In this document: positions 13,556 through 36,100 of the stretch, piece after piece
Layout: every line of letters starts with the position of its first letter
How positions within the stretch are numbered: position 1 is the stretch's first letter
NCBI GenBank assembly: GCA_009823395.1
Contig: CM020501.1
Location: forward strand, 33,587,993-33,651,992
DNA from: Thamnaconus septentrionalis
Lineage: Eukaryota > Chordata > Actinopteri > Tetraodontiformes > Monacanthidae
DNA length: 64,000 nucleotides
Direction of reading: 5' to 3'
The notes under the pieces: model-generated
Databases searched by the model: none
The model's input: the letters and a program-made list of their open reading frames with translations, nothing else
Told to the model about the DNA's origin: nothing
Translations under genes and position numbers: made by a program

Positions 13556-13882
13556 TGACTCAGTGCTGGGGAGAGTGGTCGCCACAAAGGCAGGAATGTG
13601 ACTTGAAAGCGGCTGTTACGGGTCTTTTTTTATTATTCCCTTTTTTTTTTTTTTTTCTTCTTTTTTTTTACTTTTTTTTTTTTCAACCATTAAATAAATA
13701 CGGAGCTGCCCTGCGATTTTTATGAATGGCCGCATTCATCGCGGGGCTGCCACCAATCAACAGCCTGGCGCTGGCGCGCAGCCGCGCCCCTCCAGGAAAT
13801 GCTTTGGGCCGAGGCCGCGGCGCGGATTGGTCGGAAATATGAATGGGGGCGTGGCCCCCGGAGGGAGGCGCAGAGACTATAA
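13556..13882 (+). promoter_or_regulatory. Proximal promoter of the ccn1-like gene: AP-1, TEAD-type and TATA motifs
   Basis: A TATAA at 13878-13882 lies about 200 bases before the ATG, which suggests transcription starts near 13,910. The block 13,730-13,900 is CpG-rich with CCAAT (near 13,764), ATTGG (near 13,827) and a GC box (GGGGGCGTGG). Further up are a perfect AP-1 site TGACTCA (13556-13562) and a TEAD-type GGAATGT (13593-13599). A weak CArG-like CCTTAAAAGC lies at 13463-13472. CCN1 is a well-known immediate-early and YAP/TEAD target, so the motifs suit the gene. Occupancy is inferred. Confidence 0.6.
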
Positions 13883-14079
13883 CCCGGGTTGAGAGACGCG
13901 CAGCTCGGCAGAAAAAAACAAGGTTCAGTCCGCGGAGGGAATAATACGAGCTCGCCCGTTCAGCAGGCGTTTGCTCGATTTAGAAGATTAGGGTAGACAA
14001 CATTCACGCGCACCCGTTTTTTATTTATATTTTTTGTATTTATTTTAGTTTTTTTTTGGGGTTTTTTTTTGGACGAAAC

Positions 14080-21949
<7,870 letters not shown>

Positions 21950-23085
21950 CCGTGTGGATTTTTTTTTTTTTTTTTTTTGAAGGTGTTTTTTCTTCTTTTA
22001 TTAAGACGCTTCAAGGCCATTTTTATTATTGTGTTTTTTTCGCCACCGGGCTCTTGCGAGTTGAAGACCACAGGCTCCCACCTGACTGGGTTTCGCCTCG
22101 GCTCATTACCCAATAGACACTTGGGGGCGACTGCAGCTCAGGAGGTAGAGCGGGTTGTCCCATGACCGAAAAGGTTGGCGGTTCGAATCCCTTTCCATCC
22201 CAGTCTGTCGTTGTGTCCTTGGGCAAGACACTTAGCCCACATTGCCTCTGACGAACGTGAGTGGATGTTGACTGGTGGTCCGAGGGGCCACAGGTGTGGC
22301 TACACTCATAGTTCACCGCCACCAGTGTGAATGAATAATCGGTTCAATGTAAAGCGCTTTGGGTGCCTTGAAAAGCGCTATATAAATCCAATCCATTACT
22401 ATTATTATTATTATTATTAGACACCTTGTTGTAATGTTATTGTGACCGGAGCAGACTGTACTCCCAAACGCTCCCGTTTGAACAGACAGAGGACCTAGAT
22501 GAGGAGTCCTGAAGCTGTTTTTTTTGGGGGTTTTTTTTCCCTTCAAGACTCTCACCAATGGAGAGAACAAGCAACAGAGCACTTTTAAAAAAAAAAAAAA
22601 AAAAAAAAGCACTGAAACTTTTGACCGCAGCGTTGCGCACCGAGTGGCTGCAATGATGGATGTCCCATCAATCTTTGACGAGCAGAAGACTGACTTTTGC
22701 AGATTGGAGCAGTTATAATCGCCATCGCCGGTGAATCCCACTGGATGAACTTTATTTATATGTGACAATTCAGCACCGCGAGGACTTTATTGCATGCAAT
22801 CAAGCACAAGAAGGCAGCAGGGAATGACCCAGTTTTCCATGGACTGCGTGATAGGTTTTTCTGGGGATGACGAGCATGGACCAATGCCAACTGATTGTGC
22901 ATTTTAATGACACTTGTTGAAATGTCTTACACAAACCTGTATGGCAAATTGTTTTTGGATCACCCTTTTTATCTGTAAATACTTTCTTTATTTGGATCCA
23001 AATGTCACATAAAGGTATCACATTATGCAAAACTGACATAGCCGCCGCTCTCCAACCTGTCAATAAAGTCCCGATAGATGAAGTA
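21950..23085 (+). other. 3' UTR of the ccn1-like gene with poly(A) signal
   Basis: The region follows the TAG stop without a splice signal that I trust. It contains a T-rich stretch, a tRNA-headed SINE (22126-22400), a poly-A run near 22,587-22,608 and an AATAAA at 23062-23067, the best candidate polyadenylation signal. The converging ddx39a transcript probably ends near 23,590, leaving about 500 bases between the two 3' ends. Confidence 0.6.
22126..22400 (+). repeat. tRNA-derived SINE with LINE-like tail in the ccn1-like 3' UTR
   Basis: The head GGCGACTGCAGCTCAGGAGG has an A-box and GGCGGTTCGAATCCC a B-box, so it is tRNA-like. The body ends TGTAAAGCGCTTTGGGTGCC and CGCTATATAAAT, the kind of tail shared with fish LINEs, then an ATT repeat. 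A second, antisense copy is at 58540-58795. Confidence 0.88.
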
Positions 23086-23097
23086 ACTCTTTACCCG

Positions 23098-23290
23098 TGG
23101 GTTTCTCCACTGTTCAATGTCTAAAACACATTCCCTTCTGGAAATGGACCCTTTGTGATGTCACAAAGGGTACCGAAACCTCTCCCGGGAGGTGACAGCC
23201 TTGTTAATGTTCACTCTGCCCTTGAAATTCCTTTTTCTCACCTCCCAAAAATATAGTGGAAAACAAAGCATTGTTTATCAGGAGCTAAAA
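23098..23290 (+). repeat. Dispersed repeat with palindromic core, copy 2
   Basis: Direct copy of the element at 16462-16640, sharing CTTTGTGATGTCACAAAG and flanking blocks. It begins just after the ccn1-like poly(A) signal. Confidence 0.7.
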
Positions 23291-23589
23291 GTCTTGTCAA
23301 GATCTTGCGTTTTAACGATTGTGCCACGGCACCTCGCTGGAGTCTGAGATGAACTTTTGGGATCCGAAAACAGGTCAACACGGGACCTTAAAATATTTTG
23401 GTGAGCAGAAACCTCAGGGCATCAAGATTCTATTTAAAAGAATGAGCACCAGAGCTCAAGTGTCGGACATGCAGTTTTAAACAAGGCAGTCGGTTCAAGG
23501 TGCCAGGTTTACTACTTCTGCTAATGCAATTGCGCCCTCTGCCTGTGAGGATAATAACATGAACACGTGCTTTCTTTGTTGTATACTAA

Positions 23590-23874
23590 TACTGTTTATT
23601 AACGTTCAAGAAAGTACAAAAAATACCAACCACCTTTAAATAAGGTATAAAAACTTTATTTCTGCAACCGAGGGAGCATATCAATGGTTTTTAACAAGAA
23701 ACACACTAAACAAGTACTCTGCAAAGACAGGATTAAAAAAAAAAAGTTTTCAGATTAGGAACTGTGAACATTTATGGTAGCAGAGAGTTTAAAATTAAAT
23801 TGAAGACTTTTATCCCTCTACCAAAGTACAGCAACACCGAGGTTCACACGATCTTCACTGGGAAGACCTCGCAC
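23590..23874 (-). other. ddx39a: 3' UTR of ddx39a with candidate poly(A) signals
   Basis: After the stop codon the minus strand runs through A/T-rich sequence with AATAAA (seen as TTTATT on the plus strand) at 23655-23660 and at 23595-23600. Either could be the polyadenylation signal. Confidence 0.5.
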
Positions 23875-27352
<3,478 letters not shown>

Positions 27353-27455
27353 CTGAAAAGGAAAGTAAATTCGAAATTTAATCCCGTAACTACCCTTCAT
27401 AACTAGCTTTGAAACTTCAAGATGCGTTGGGATGAGATGAGAACATTAAATACTC

Positions 27456-27713
27456 TACCAGTCAAAAGTTTGGACGCACACTATGAATGTCATTGCAGTT
27501 TAAAATTTAAATTCTTCAAAATAGTCACCTTTCATAAAAAGCACATTTAAAGATATTTAAAGTGTTTTCTTTTGTTTGTTTGTTTTGCTGCATTTTGCTC
27601 ATAAATTTGATGTCTTCAGTATCTATCTGAAGTGTAGAATGTTTAGAAGAAAGATCAAGTAGAAAGATTTTTTTTTTAAAAAAAATAATAATAATAATAA
27701 TAGTAATAATGAT

Positions 27714-27746
<33 letters not shown>

Positions 27747-27778
27747 ATGAGAAGGTGTGTCCAAACTTTTGACTGGTA
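27456..27778. mobile_element. Tc1/mariner-type MITE in ddx39a intron 1
   Basis: It begins TACCAGTCAAAAGTTTGG and ends CCAAACTTTTGACTGGTA, perfectly complementary ends bounded by TA on both sides, the target of Tc1/mariner elements. The interior is A/T-rich with no transposase frame. Confidence 0.85.
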
Positions 27779-28451
27779 GTATCCATTAACTCACGTCACA
27801 TCATTTCGGCGACGAGCATTTAGCCAAGTGAGCGCCACAGAAACTCTCTGGTGGCTTTAGCAGGCCGCAAATAAGGCAGATAGTACGACTTGCGTGTTCA
27901 CGTTTCGATACGGAACACGAACACATTTACACCATTAAAAAAAAAAAATCACTTTTGTAGATAAAACAGTCACAACGATAACCTCAACAAAAAAGTTGCT
28001 TTGTGGAGCCAGTTCGGAGGAGCCCGTCCAAACAATGGACTCTCCGTTTCATCTTCATTCATAACGCTAGCATTAGCACACACGCTAGCACTCACGGTCA
28101 CCAACGGGGGGGAAAAGAAATGTGCAAAATTGCGGTATATTTCTAAACGAACCATGCGCCTAACTTAGTAGTTACCATAATGCATTTCAAATGGCCATTT
28201 AGTGTTTAATAGGAAACTTTGCTATGAATCTGTAATATAAAGATATTGCAATATGGCTAACCGCTAGCGCTAATGGTAATGCGCATGGGGTGAAGCTACA
28301 AAATAGCGTTTCATTTTTTTTTTAAATCATTGTTATTATTGCTATTCGGGGACTAGTACAATGCGTTCGACATATTTTGAAATAATAAAAAAAAGATAGC
28401 AACCTCAGGATACATACAACGCGAGAGTATTGTCTTTATAGATGGCTTTAC

Positions 28452-28560
28452 CTTTCTGTGATATCTTTGTGTCCCGCCGATGTGTATACAGTGCGTGAGA
28501 CCGCCGAGTTTCTTCTTCGCACTTAGCGATCAATGGCAGCGAGCTACACGGTCGCCGGGT
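28452..28560 (-). other. ddx39a: Non-coding first exon of ddx39a (5' UTR)
   Basis: Reading the minus strand, CACAGAAAG is followed by GTAAAG, a strong splice donor ending the exon at 28452. The next acceptor downstream is the one that begins exactly at the ATG (27352). The upstream limit near 28,560 is a guess. This layout, a short untranslated exon then a coding exon starting at the ATG, explains the missing upstream coding sequence. Confidence 0.55.
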
Positions 28561-28827
28561 TGCTCTCTTCTTCTGCAGTTCCACACTTTGGACGCTTACC
28601 TCACTCCTGCCACCCCATGGAGTAAATTGATTCCTGCAGCGGGTGACGAGCCATTGAGACGCCTTTGTACTTGCGCTGGGAAATTGCATACGTCAAGTAC
28701 TTACGCTGGTGTTGTGTATTAAAGTTTACATTGTTCATGTGTTTTGGTTTGTTGCTTACTTATTCACGCATTTGTCATGTTAACTACGAAGATTTTCTGT
28801 TGTTCCTTTTAGCTGCATATGATCTGA

Positions 28828-29462
28828 AATTGGGTGTGGAGCATCCTGAGGTGGTGTACTAACAGCCTGCAGTGGAATCATGGAGTGACAATTGGGAATT
28901 TCTAAGAAATTATAATCTGAAATCCAGTCCTGTATAACCACAAAGTGCCAATTTTTGGATAAGCTTTATTTTTGAAATGTTACATCAGTATTTTCTGAAA
29001 ATTACTATGGACCATCCTGGGGTGTTGTACTACCAGGCTGCAGTGGAATCGTGGAGTGACAATCAGGGATTTCCACAAAATATCAAGCTACAATAATGTA
29101 CAGCATAACCACAAAGTGAGCATTTTGGATGAGTTTTATTTTGGAAAGCTACATTTGAATTTTCTGAAATTCAGTCGGGGGAGTGATGAGGGTGTTCCTG
29201 GGGTGATGCACCACCCCCCCTAAAGTGGAATGATGGACTGACAATCAGGAATTTCCCTAAAACGTTAATCTGAAATCAAGAATATTGAACAAATAAATCT
29301 TAATTTTGGAGGATCTTTATTTTGAAATGCTACAGCAGAATTTTCGGAAATTCAGTACTGGGCTTCCTTGGGTGGTGTACTACCAGGCAGACATGGAAGA
29401 ATGAACTGACAACAAAGAATTTTCCAAAAATATTAATCTGAAACCAAGTACAGAGAAAAGCG
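28828..29462. repeat. Diverged tandem array of about 170-bp units, nearly four copies
   Basis: The marker (A/T)TCCT(G/T)(A/G)GGTGnTGTAC begins at 28843, 29014, 29195 and 29364, periods 171, 181 and 169. Each unit also has a CAGTGGAAT-like block, GACAAT(C)AGG(A)ATTTCC, a CTGAAATC-like block and GATnnnTTTATTTTGAAATG then TTTTC(T/G)GAAA. The last unit is partial. Confidence 0.9.
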
Positions 29463-29496
29463 ATTTCCCCATTGTGCTCAGTGATTACCGTAATAC

Positions 29497-29612
29497 CTGG
29501 TGTACTTTTATTTGGCAGCAAGTGTACACTTATACATACATACACACATACAGTATATATGTGTGGGTAGCTTTTGCCAATAGATCTCGACAAATGTTAC
29601 ACATTGTACTTT
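29497..29612. repeat. Fragment of the AAAGGTACAGT-type MITE
   Basis: TACTTTTATTTGGCAGCAAG-like sequence and the end ATGTTACACATTGTACTTTT resemble the reverse-complement end of the element at 32767-33190. This is a short, weak match. Confidence 0.4.
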
Positions 29613-30008
29613 TAAATCGGTGGATTTGTTTTCTGTTGAGTGATGCTCTCTCTTTCTTTATTTACTTATGGACACTGGGCAAACTATAACTGATTCAAGC
29701 CACCTGTGTGTGGGCGTGTGTCATGCAATTTGATTGTCTAATTTGGGTGTGTCAATAAAATGCCTCACAACTGAGTGAGGGCAGTTGAGTGAAGGCTGTG
29801 TAACCTTAAGTGAAGTCTCTGTCGTCCGTGTTTGTTATTTTATTGTATTTCCCCCCGTCTTTTCGGTGCCATTAAGTGGTTCAGTTTACCGCTAAGTTGA
29901 CTCTGTTAACAGGTTATGGGCCCAGAGCAACAATGTGTACAATGTCACAGTTAGAGCTCCAGCAGCAAATAACTCCAACATTAACAAAGCCTACCCCCTG
30001 TTACGCTC

Positions 30009-30062
30009 AGAATAGAATTGAATCGAATAGAATTGAATCGAATAGAATAGAACTTTATTGGC
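30009..30062. repeat. GAATAGAATTGAATC short tandem repeats ending in ACTTTATTGGC
   Basis: Repeated GAATAGAATTGAATC units end in GAACTTTATTGGCACTGG, a pattern often seen at the 3' end of fish retroelement insertions. A related GAATAGAATAGGATG stretch lies at 36470-36500. Confidence 0.6.
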
Positions 30063-30249
30063 ACTGGACTAGCTGTCCATGTATGAATACAACAAAACTG
30101 CATCGTGGATCGCATGGATCCGTTACAAAACCCCTGCGCACACTCAAAATGATACATATTTTTCGGTCACGGCATAATTCGGGGTCACATCGCTGTAAAT
30201 CCATCACAGTGGACACCGCTGGGTGACACCTGTGCGCACCGCCTTGCCA

Positions 30250-31300
30250 GCAGAATAAATCCCTCCGCCGATTGGCGACTTCCGCTGTCCATCGAGAGTG
30301 GGGCCACGCCATTGGTCCGCGGCGCCGTCGATCACACCTGCGAGCTCTAACCCGATTGGTGGGCTCTTCGCCGAGCTCGGCGGACGAGGACGAGGTGGAA
30401 CGCCGGCCATTCTGTGTGATTCCACTCGCCGCAGTAGATGCTCCCTTCTCTACCGCCACATCACCACCCACCCCCCCTTTGGAGCGCCGCCACGCCGCGG
30501 CTGTCACGGCGGAAGAACCTAGCTTTATTTTGAACGTGTGATTCACGGTGGTTGTTGCGCGACGCTACGGCCCCGGCTGAGTCCCTGTACGGTCGGCGGC
30601 AGCAGGGGGAGGAGGAGGAGGAGGATGTCGCTGCGGCGGATCGGCATCGTGCGCGTCTCCTCGGCGGTTCACGGAGATTTTTAATTAGCCGATTTAAATA
30701 GCCGTGACACTTCCGGCGGGCGGGAGACGGCCCTGCGACGAGCACAACGCACCGTTCTTACGATGGGGAAGGTTGCCAGGTAAGCTTCAGGGGATTATTT
30801 CCCCCTCTTCTCCTTCTTCTTCCTCATCCAATTTGATTGGCCGTTTGCTTGTTGTCATCGTGAATGTCGCCAGTCTCGCGACTGGGGCGCGCTGACAGGC
30901 TCGATAGATCGGGACCGTTTTTTTTTTTTTCCAGCGACAGCTGACAATCACAATTATTCAAGGTTTCCAAACGGAAAGTCAGTCTGCTGCTGATCCGATC
31001 ATCTCGATGGGATTCCACTGTATGCACATCCCGCCGGGGCGGACACACGGCGCATTGATTAGCTTATAAACCCACCACCACCACCACCACCACCACCACT
31101 TCCCCCTCATCCCTCACATCCCCATCCATCTTACAAAAGCAGGAAATGATGCACCGATTGCACCGTCTCATTGGAGGGTCTCCGTCATCAACGGACCCCC
31201 CTCGTCCTCGTCCTCGTCCTCGTTTTGTGTCTTGGGGTTCCGCGATGATCGACGTCAGCCCCGCTGCTGCCCACAGATGTTGATCCGCTCGAGCTGCGAG
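30250..31300 (+). promoter_or_regulatory. CpG-rich, CCAAT-box promoter block with a probable 5' non-coding exon
   Basis: This block is dense in CG dinucleotides, unlike its AT-rich neighbours. Three ATTGG boxes (inverted CCAAT) lie at 30271, 30311 and 30355, 40 and 44 bases apart. An ATG at 30763 in fair context is followed after 17 bases by CCAG|GTAAGC, a strong donor (exon end 30779). Joined to an acceptor near 42,905 it would give only a short upstream ORF, so the exon would be 5' UTR. The nearest plus-strand gene downstream is evi5l, about 12 kb away. A transcript from here to evi5l is inferred. Confidence 0.5.
31071..31099. repeat. (CCA)n microsatellite
   Basis: About nine CCA units in the CpG-rich block. 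Confidence 0.95.
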
Positions 31301-31977
31301 TCGCCTGCGAAGCATGCAGGAGGCCTGTTGTCAGGGTATCCTGGAGGAGCAGCAGCAGCAGCAAAGGCCCCCTATAATGAGCGAGCGTCTCCAAAAACAA
31401 CCCAGGATCACAGGCTGTTCCAGTATGTAAAAATACAGAAAGGAATGAATGAATGAATGAATATCAAGGCTGTGTAGGATTCAGTGCTGGGCACGGACCT
31501 GCAGAAGCATGTTGAAGTGTCCTTGATCAACAGCAGGCTGATGTGCTGGTTTTCTCAGAAGCATCAGAGGGATGAAGTTGTCAGTGCTTCACTGTTGTTG
31601 TTCAGCCAGTATGGCAGTTTTATCCTGGTATATGGGCCGCATGGGATAGAAAATCAAGCTTTAAACACAGACAAGCGAGCCCATCATGGCAAACAATTAC
31701 GTCCAAATGTTGCTGTTTGACCTTTATTTAGAATTAATTGAATCGTTTAAAAAATCAGATTAACAGCGAAGGCTCTTTTTCAAGTGCGACCTGTTTGCAT
31801 CCATACAGTCGCATTCGTCCATGTTAAGTAGAAGACAAAATAAGACAGGAGGCAGCACCCAATGTAGGCCACGGGTGCACCTCACTCCTTATTTCCTAAT
31901 GGAATGAATGAGCAGGAAAAGCCGTCATATGTTGGTGCATTACCACTGGAGTAGTCACAAAACAGAAGAGCCCAGAA

Positions 31978-32021
31978 GAGGGGGGAGGAGGAGGAGGAGG
32001 AGGAGGAGGAGGAGGAGGAGG
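31978..32021. repeat. (GGA)n microsatellite
   Basis: About fourteen units. Confidence 0.97.
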
Positions 32022-32766
32022 CAATTCAAAGAATTAACTATCATGCTGTGTTGATCAAAATGCACATTCCTGCAACGGAGGACTCGTCGTACCTCCGGAT
32101 GCTCAGCTACTCTCTGGGCCTGAAAAAATCCAGGCGCCGCTCTAATTGCGGGCAGTTTACAGTGGAGGTAGTGGCGGATTTTCACTTCCTGGTGACCTTG
32201 TTTTAATGCTCGGCGCACTTGAAACTTCTTTATCTCAGCCCTCGATCGCTTTACAAACACCTGTGACACACGAGCTAAGCCCTGCACGTCCTGCCAACCT
32301 GCTCTAGTGCGGTAACTTAATGCCACCGTCGCCGCTTCCTCATCACTCATCTGCAACCAGAGAGGTAAAAGCAGTTAGAAAGGTGGATGGTGGGCGTGTG
32401 GGGGGTTGAGGGGTTGAGCTAACAAGATCCGATCAGGGTTGTTCGATAAACAGTGTCTGTGTTTTGGTGGCAAGATAGCTAATGTGTGAGGATGTCCTCT
32501 TATTGAACCTTCACATTGTACCTTCATGTTCTAATGTTGCCAAATGCCAGGGGTTCATAGGGGAACATGGGATCACATGACCAAGTCACAAGGACACACA
32601 GGTTCCCAGTATTCGTAAACATGATTCGCCTTGGAGTGTGTGTGTCTTTTGGGAAAGGGAGGCCGCAAAGTATTTCACCTAAGCTTGCAACAAGATGCTA
32701 CTTGATTTGGAATTACGTCCCACTTTGATTTGGAATTAATAAACAAAAAAAAAGCCTGAAAACACT

Positions 32767-33190
32767 TTAAAGGTACAGTGTGTAAAATTCTGCCATCTAG
32801 TGGTCAGATTTTTAGATTGTAGCGCTCATGGGCTCACCCTGCCTCTCCCGAGTTTGCCAGTGAACTACAGTGGCCTGCGCACACAAACCTGGATACCTAG
32901 TTCACCTTTTTCTTCGTTGGCTTACTTGACAACGCCAGCGTTCACACTAAATACGAAACGCGCTGTCAGGCAGCTGGATTGTCCACACCAGGCTTCCTTA
33001 GAAATAGGCGATGCCAGATGGCAGCTCACAGGTAGCAAGACCCTTGATCTATGTACATTCTTATGATAAATAAGAACCATTCTATGGGTAGGAAAACTAA
33101 ATTACCTTTATTGTACTACAAATATACACTTTTATTTATGTATGCACGGGCAGTATATTAAGCTTTTACCAACATTGAACTCGATTTGAA
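32767..33190 (+). mobile_element. MITE with TTAAAGGTACAGT end, copy 1
   Basis: It opens TTAAAGGTACAGTGTGTAAA, then CCATCTAGTGGTCAG, CAGTGAACTACAGTGGCC, CCACACCAGGCTTCCTTAG, GGTAGGAAAACTAAATT and ACACTTTTATTTATGTATGC. The same blocks occur in reverse complement and reverse order at 43317-43705. The end of copy 2 is a near copy of this opening, so the element has terminal inverted repeats. No transposase frame is seen. Confidence 0.75.
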
Positions 33191-36100
33191 CTCGATTTGT
33201 GACGGCGGCAGTCATCACATGGGAGGACAGCTTACGTTCAACACAAGGTCGGCGGGTTTTAGTCAGCTTCAAGGAAATACTGATTACGCGACAATGAAAC
33301 ATAGACACTGTCGTCTTGTTGTTGCTCAGCAGGCTTTTTTTTTTTTACCACTGGGAAAGTCCTCACATGATTTCTTGAGTTTCAGTGAGCGCCACGTCAT
33401 AGGTCTGATTGCATTCGTCTTGGGGGTTTAGATGAAAAGTGAATTCCTTGGATGGACTCTCCAAATGATTGGGGCTTATTAACCAGAGAACACAGTTCAG
33501 AGAACTGAAGACTTTTCAGAGAGAGCGCTCCAGGTGCTGCGGTTCATCGATACAGCCAGTGGGGATTTTTTTCGGTAGCCTGTCATGTCTCGGCAGGCTG
33601 AATGCAAATGAGCACAGCAAACTACTTGGCTGAATATGATATAATGAGTTTTGTTCTAAAAAAAACAAAAAACAAAAAACAGCTGATTGTTGTATGAAGA
33701 CTGAGGTATATGGGATAATTGAAACAAAGGAACGAGAACAAGCAAATGTGCACTATTTTAACCAACTCTTGAGTTCAGAAATCAATTCCACTAAAATAAT
33801 TTGACTTGAAAGACTGCAACCTAATCTTCTTGTTTCTGTGTTCACAAGACAAACTGCCCTGTTTTTCTTTTTTCATTTCCAAGGTAAAAGCTTCAGGGTT
33901 TCAGTGTATCAGTGCCCCTGCTGCCGCAGCTGGGCGGTTTGCAGGTTGCTGGTCAGGATTCCACTTCTCGCCTGCTGACACTCAGAAACAGGCAGCAGTT
34001 TGATGACCTGTCTGGTGTAGTTTAAGCTTGCAACAATTGCCAACCGATCCCTCTCCTCTGTTGTTCCGTCAGGCTGCACATTTGTAACGTTATCTGTGTC
34101 GCTTGGCGTACTTTACATGGAGCCAATCAGGATCCCTCTTTCAAAGTGGAGCACGTCTGATGTACAGAAAAATTGCAACAAAGGCAAATGTGCACTGAGC
34201 ATATAGTGTACATACTGTAGATTATAGAAGCCTATTTTTTGAGCCCCTTAACGAGCAAAGACGGGGAGGGCTGCAGGACGTGCCTGGTTGTTGGGCTCAA
34301 CTTCGACCCAAAAATGTTTCTTTGTTTTCAACAGAGCATTGAAAATATTATTTTCAACATTTGTAGTGAGAACAAATATTTAATCCAAATAGTGTTTTCT
34401 TGCAGCCCTGTTGACAGAGTACAGGTGTGATTCTTTAGCTTCTAGTGTTGTGGAGCTTCATCAGCACTCTTTTAATCTCCCACAGTGGAGCAATGTTTTA
34501 TTAGAAGTGTTTGTATTTCCACTTGTGACTCTTCAATCGTGTTACCCACCAAACACAATTTTGCTATTCATGCCGAGTGGAATGTACTGTATGTACATGG
34601 TGCTTTCCATGAGCCGAGTGGAGGTAATGTTTGAAGTGAATATTAATGAATGATTTACTGCCGGGTAATTCTGCAGGATTATGATTAACACCAAAGCGAC
34701 ATTTAGAAACTGCTTCTTCTCATTGTGTCATTTCTTTTGTAAACTCCTGTCTGAAAAGAAGTTCTCTCAACTGGTGAACTGAGTAGGGTTTTTAAATTGT
34801 CAACACTTACTGCTGTCAGTCTAGATGCAGCACTGCAGTACAGTCCTGGTTACACTTGCATGGCTGCAATCATGTTTCACTTGCAGTCAGTCTGCTGCCC
34901 CATATCTTCCCTGGCAGAAAGCTGATGCAGGCATAAAGTCCTCAGTGAAATAGGGCAGTCTTTTTATGCACGCAGTCTTAGTAGATCACCTGCAACAAAC
35001 AAACAAGACGCCTCCTCTTTCTCTCTTTGGATCAACCGTCAAGTTTTTGTAATAGGCTTCAGTTTTGGGTTCACTGTCTTGCCCAAACATTAGTTTTGGC
35101 TACAAGGGTCTGGATTGAACCTCTAGCCCTCGGATTTGTTGACAATTTCTCAGCTATTGAACAGATCATAGATCTCGATTACGTCTTCTTTCTCCGTCAG
35201 CAGATTCCTGACAAACTTCGAGTGACTGTTTTGCCGATCTGCAGTTGGACCAGCTGGAAATGGTTCAGATTAGAGTTTTCCAGATGTAGGTGTCAGAATC
35301 CAGGCTTAAAATCTCAGAACTCCGGCAGCCTTGCAAGGAATTTCAGCAAAAGTGGGCATTTAACTTGAAAATAATTCATGACCGTGTCAGATATCTTTTT
35401 CTGAAAAACGTCCTTCCGTAGCAACGCTCAGGGGAAATGGATCATCTGGAGAGGGGTCGTAACTAAATTTGGAGCAGGAAAGCATTTGTCATCGTGACCT
35501 GATGGCTGTCGGGAAATCTGGAGAGCCCAACGACGTGTGGCAGGGTTCTGATCTTTAACATCGTTCCGCCGTTTCCCAGTGCAACCTGTCATTGCGGTCA
35601 TGATGGTTGTTAGGCAGCCATGCAGGCCCAATTAACTGCAACAAAAATATATTCTATAGATTTATTTGAACTAATTCAGAAACTTGTGGCACAACCTCTC
35701 TCAAGTTTTGGCAAAATGTAATCATGCAGTAAACGAAAAAATAGATTTTAAAGGAAGAGTACGGAAAATTTGTCCAGCCTTCTTGGCAAAAGCTTAATAT
35801 GCTACTTGCAAATACATTTGTGTATGTGAATGTTCATGCTCACAGGCATTCACCGTCTTGCACTGCCATGTTTGTGAGGTATGTTTCATATTCAGGGTTG
35901 GATGCTCGTGTCGTCCTCGACTAAACCAAAATGCTGAGTACAAATGATTGTGTACTGTTACTGAAATGCAGTTGTTTGTCTTTTGTGCATATTGAACACA
36001 ATTACTGTACTGACTGAAATTGTTTGACCCACTTTCACAATTTATCTTTCCCCCATGGTTACTGTCGCTGTTGCCGGGGAAGCTTTCACTTCTGCTTCAA

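Noticed and set aside
22126..22200. Possible tRNA gene (A- and B-box present)
   Set aside because: The cloverleaf is degenerate and a long non-tRNA body with a LINE-like tail follows, so it is a SINE head.
30055..30745. Arg/Ser/Pro-rich open frames in the CpG block
   Set aside because: High GC content lengthens open frames on all phases; no domain, and frames conflict. Better explained as promoter and 5' UTR.
31955..32356. 133-residue open frame on the minus strand
   Set aside because: It runs into a GGA microsatellite read as poly-leucine, has no recognisable domain, and has no matching splice partners.
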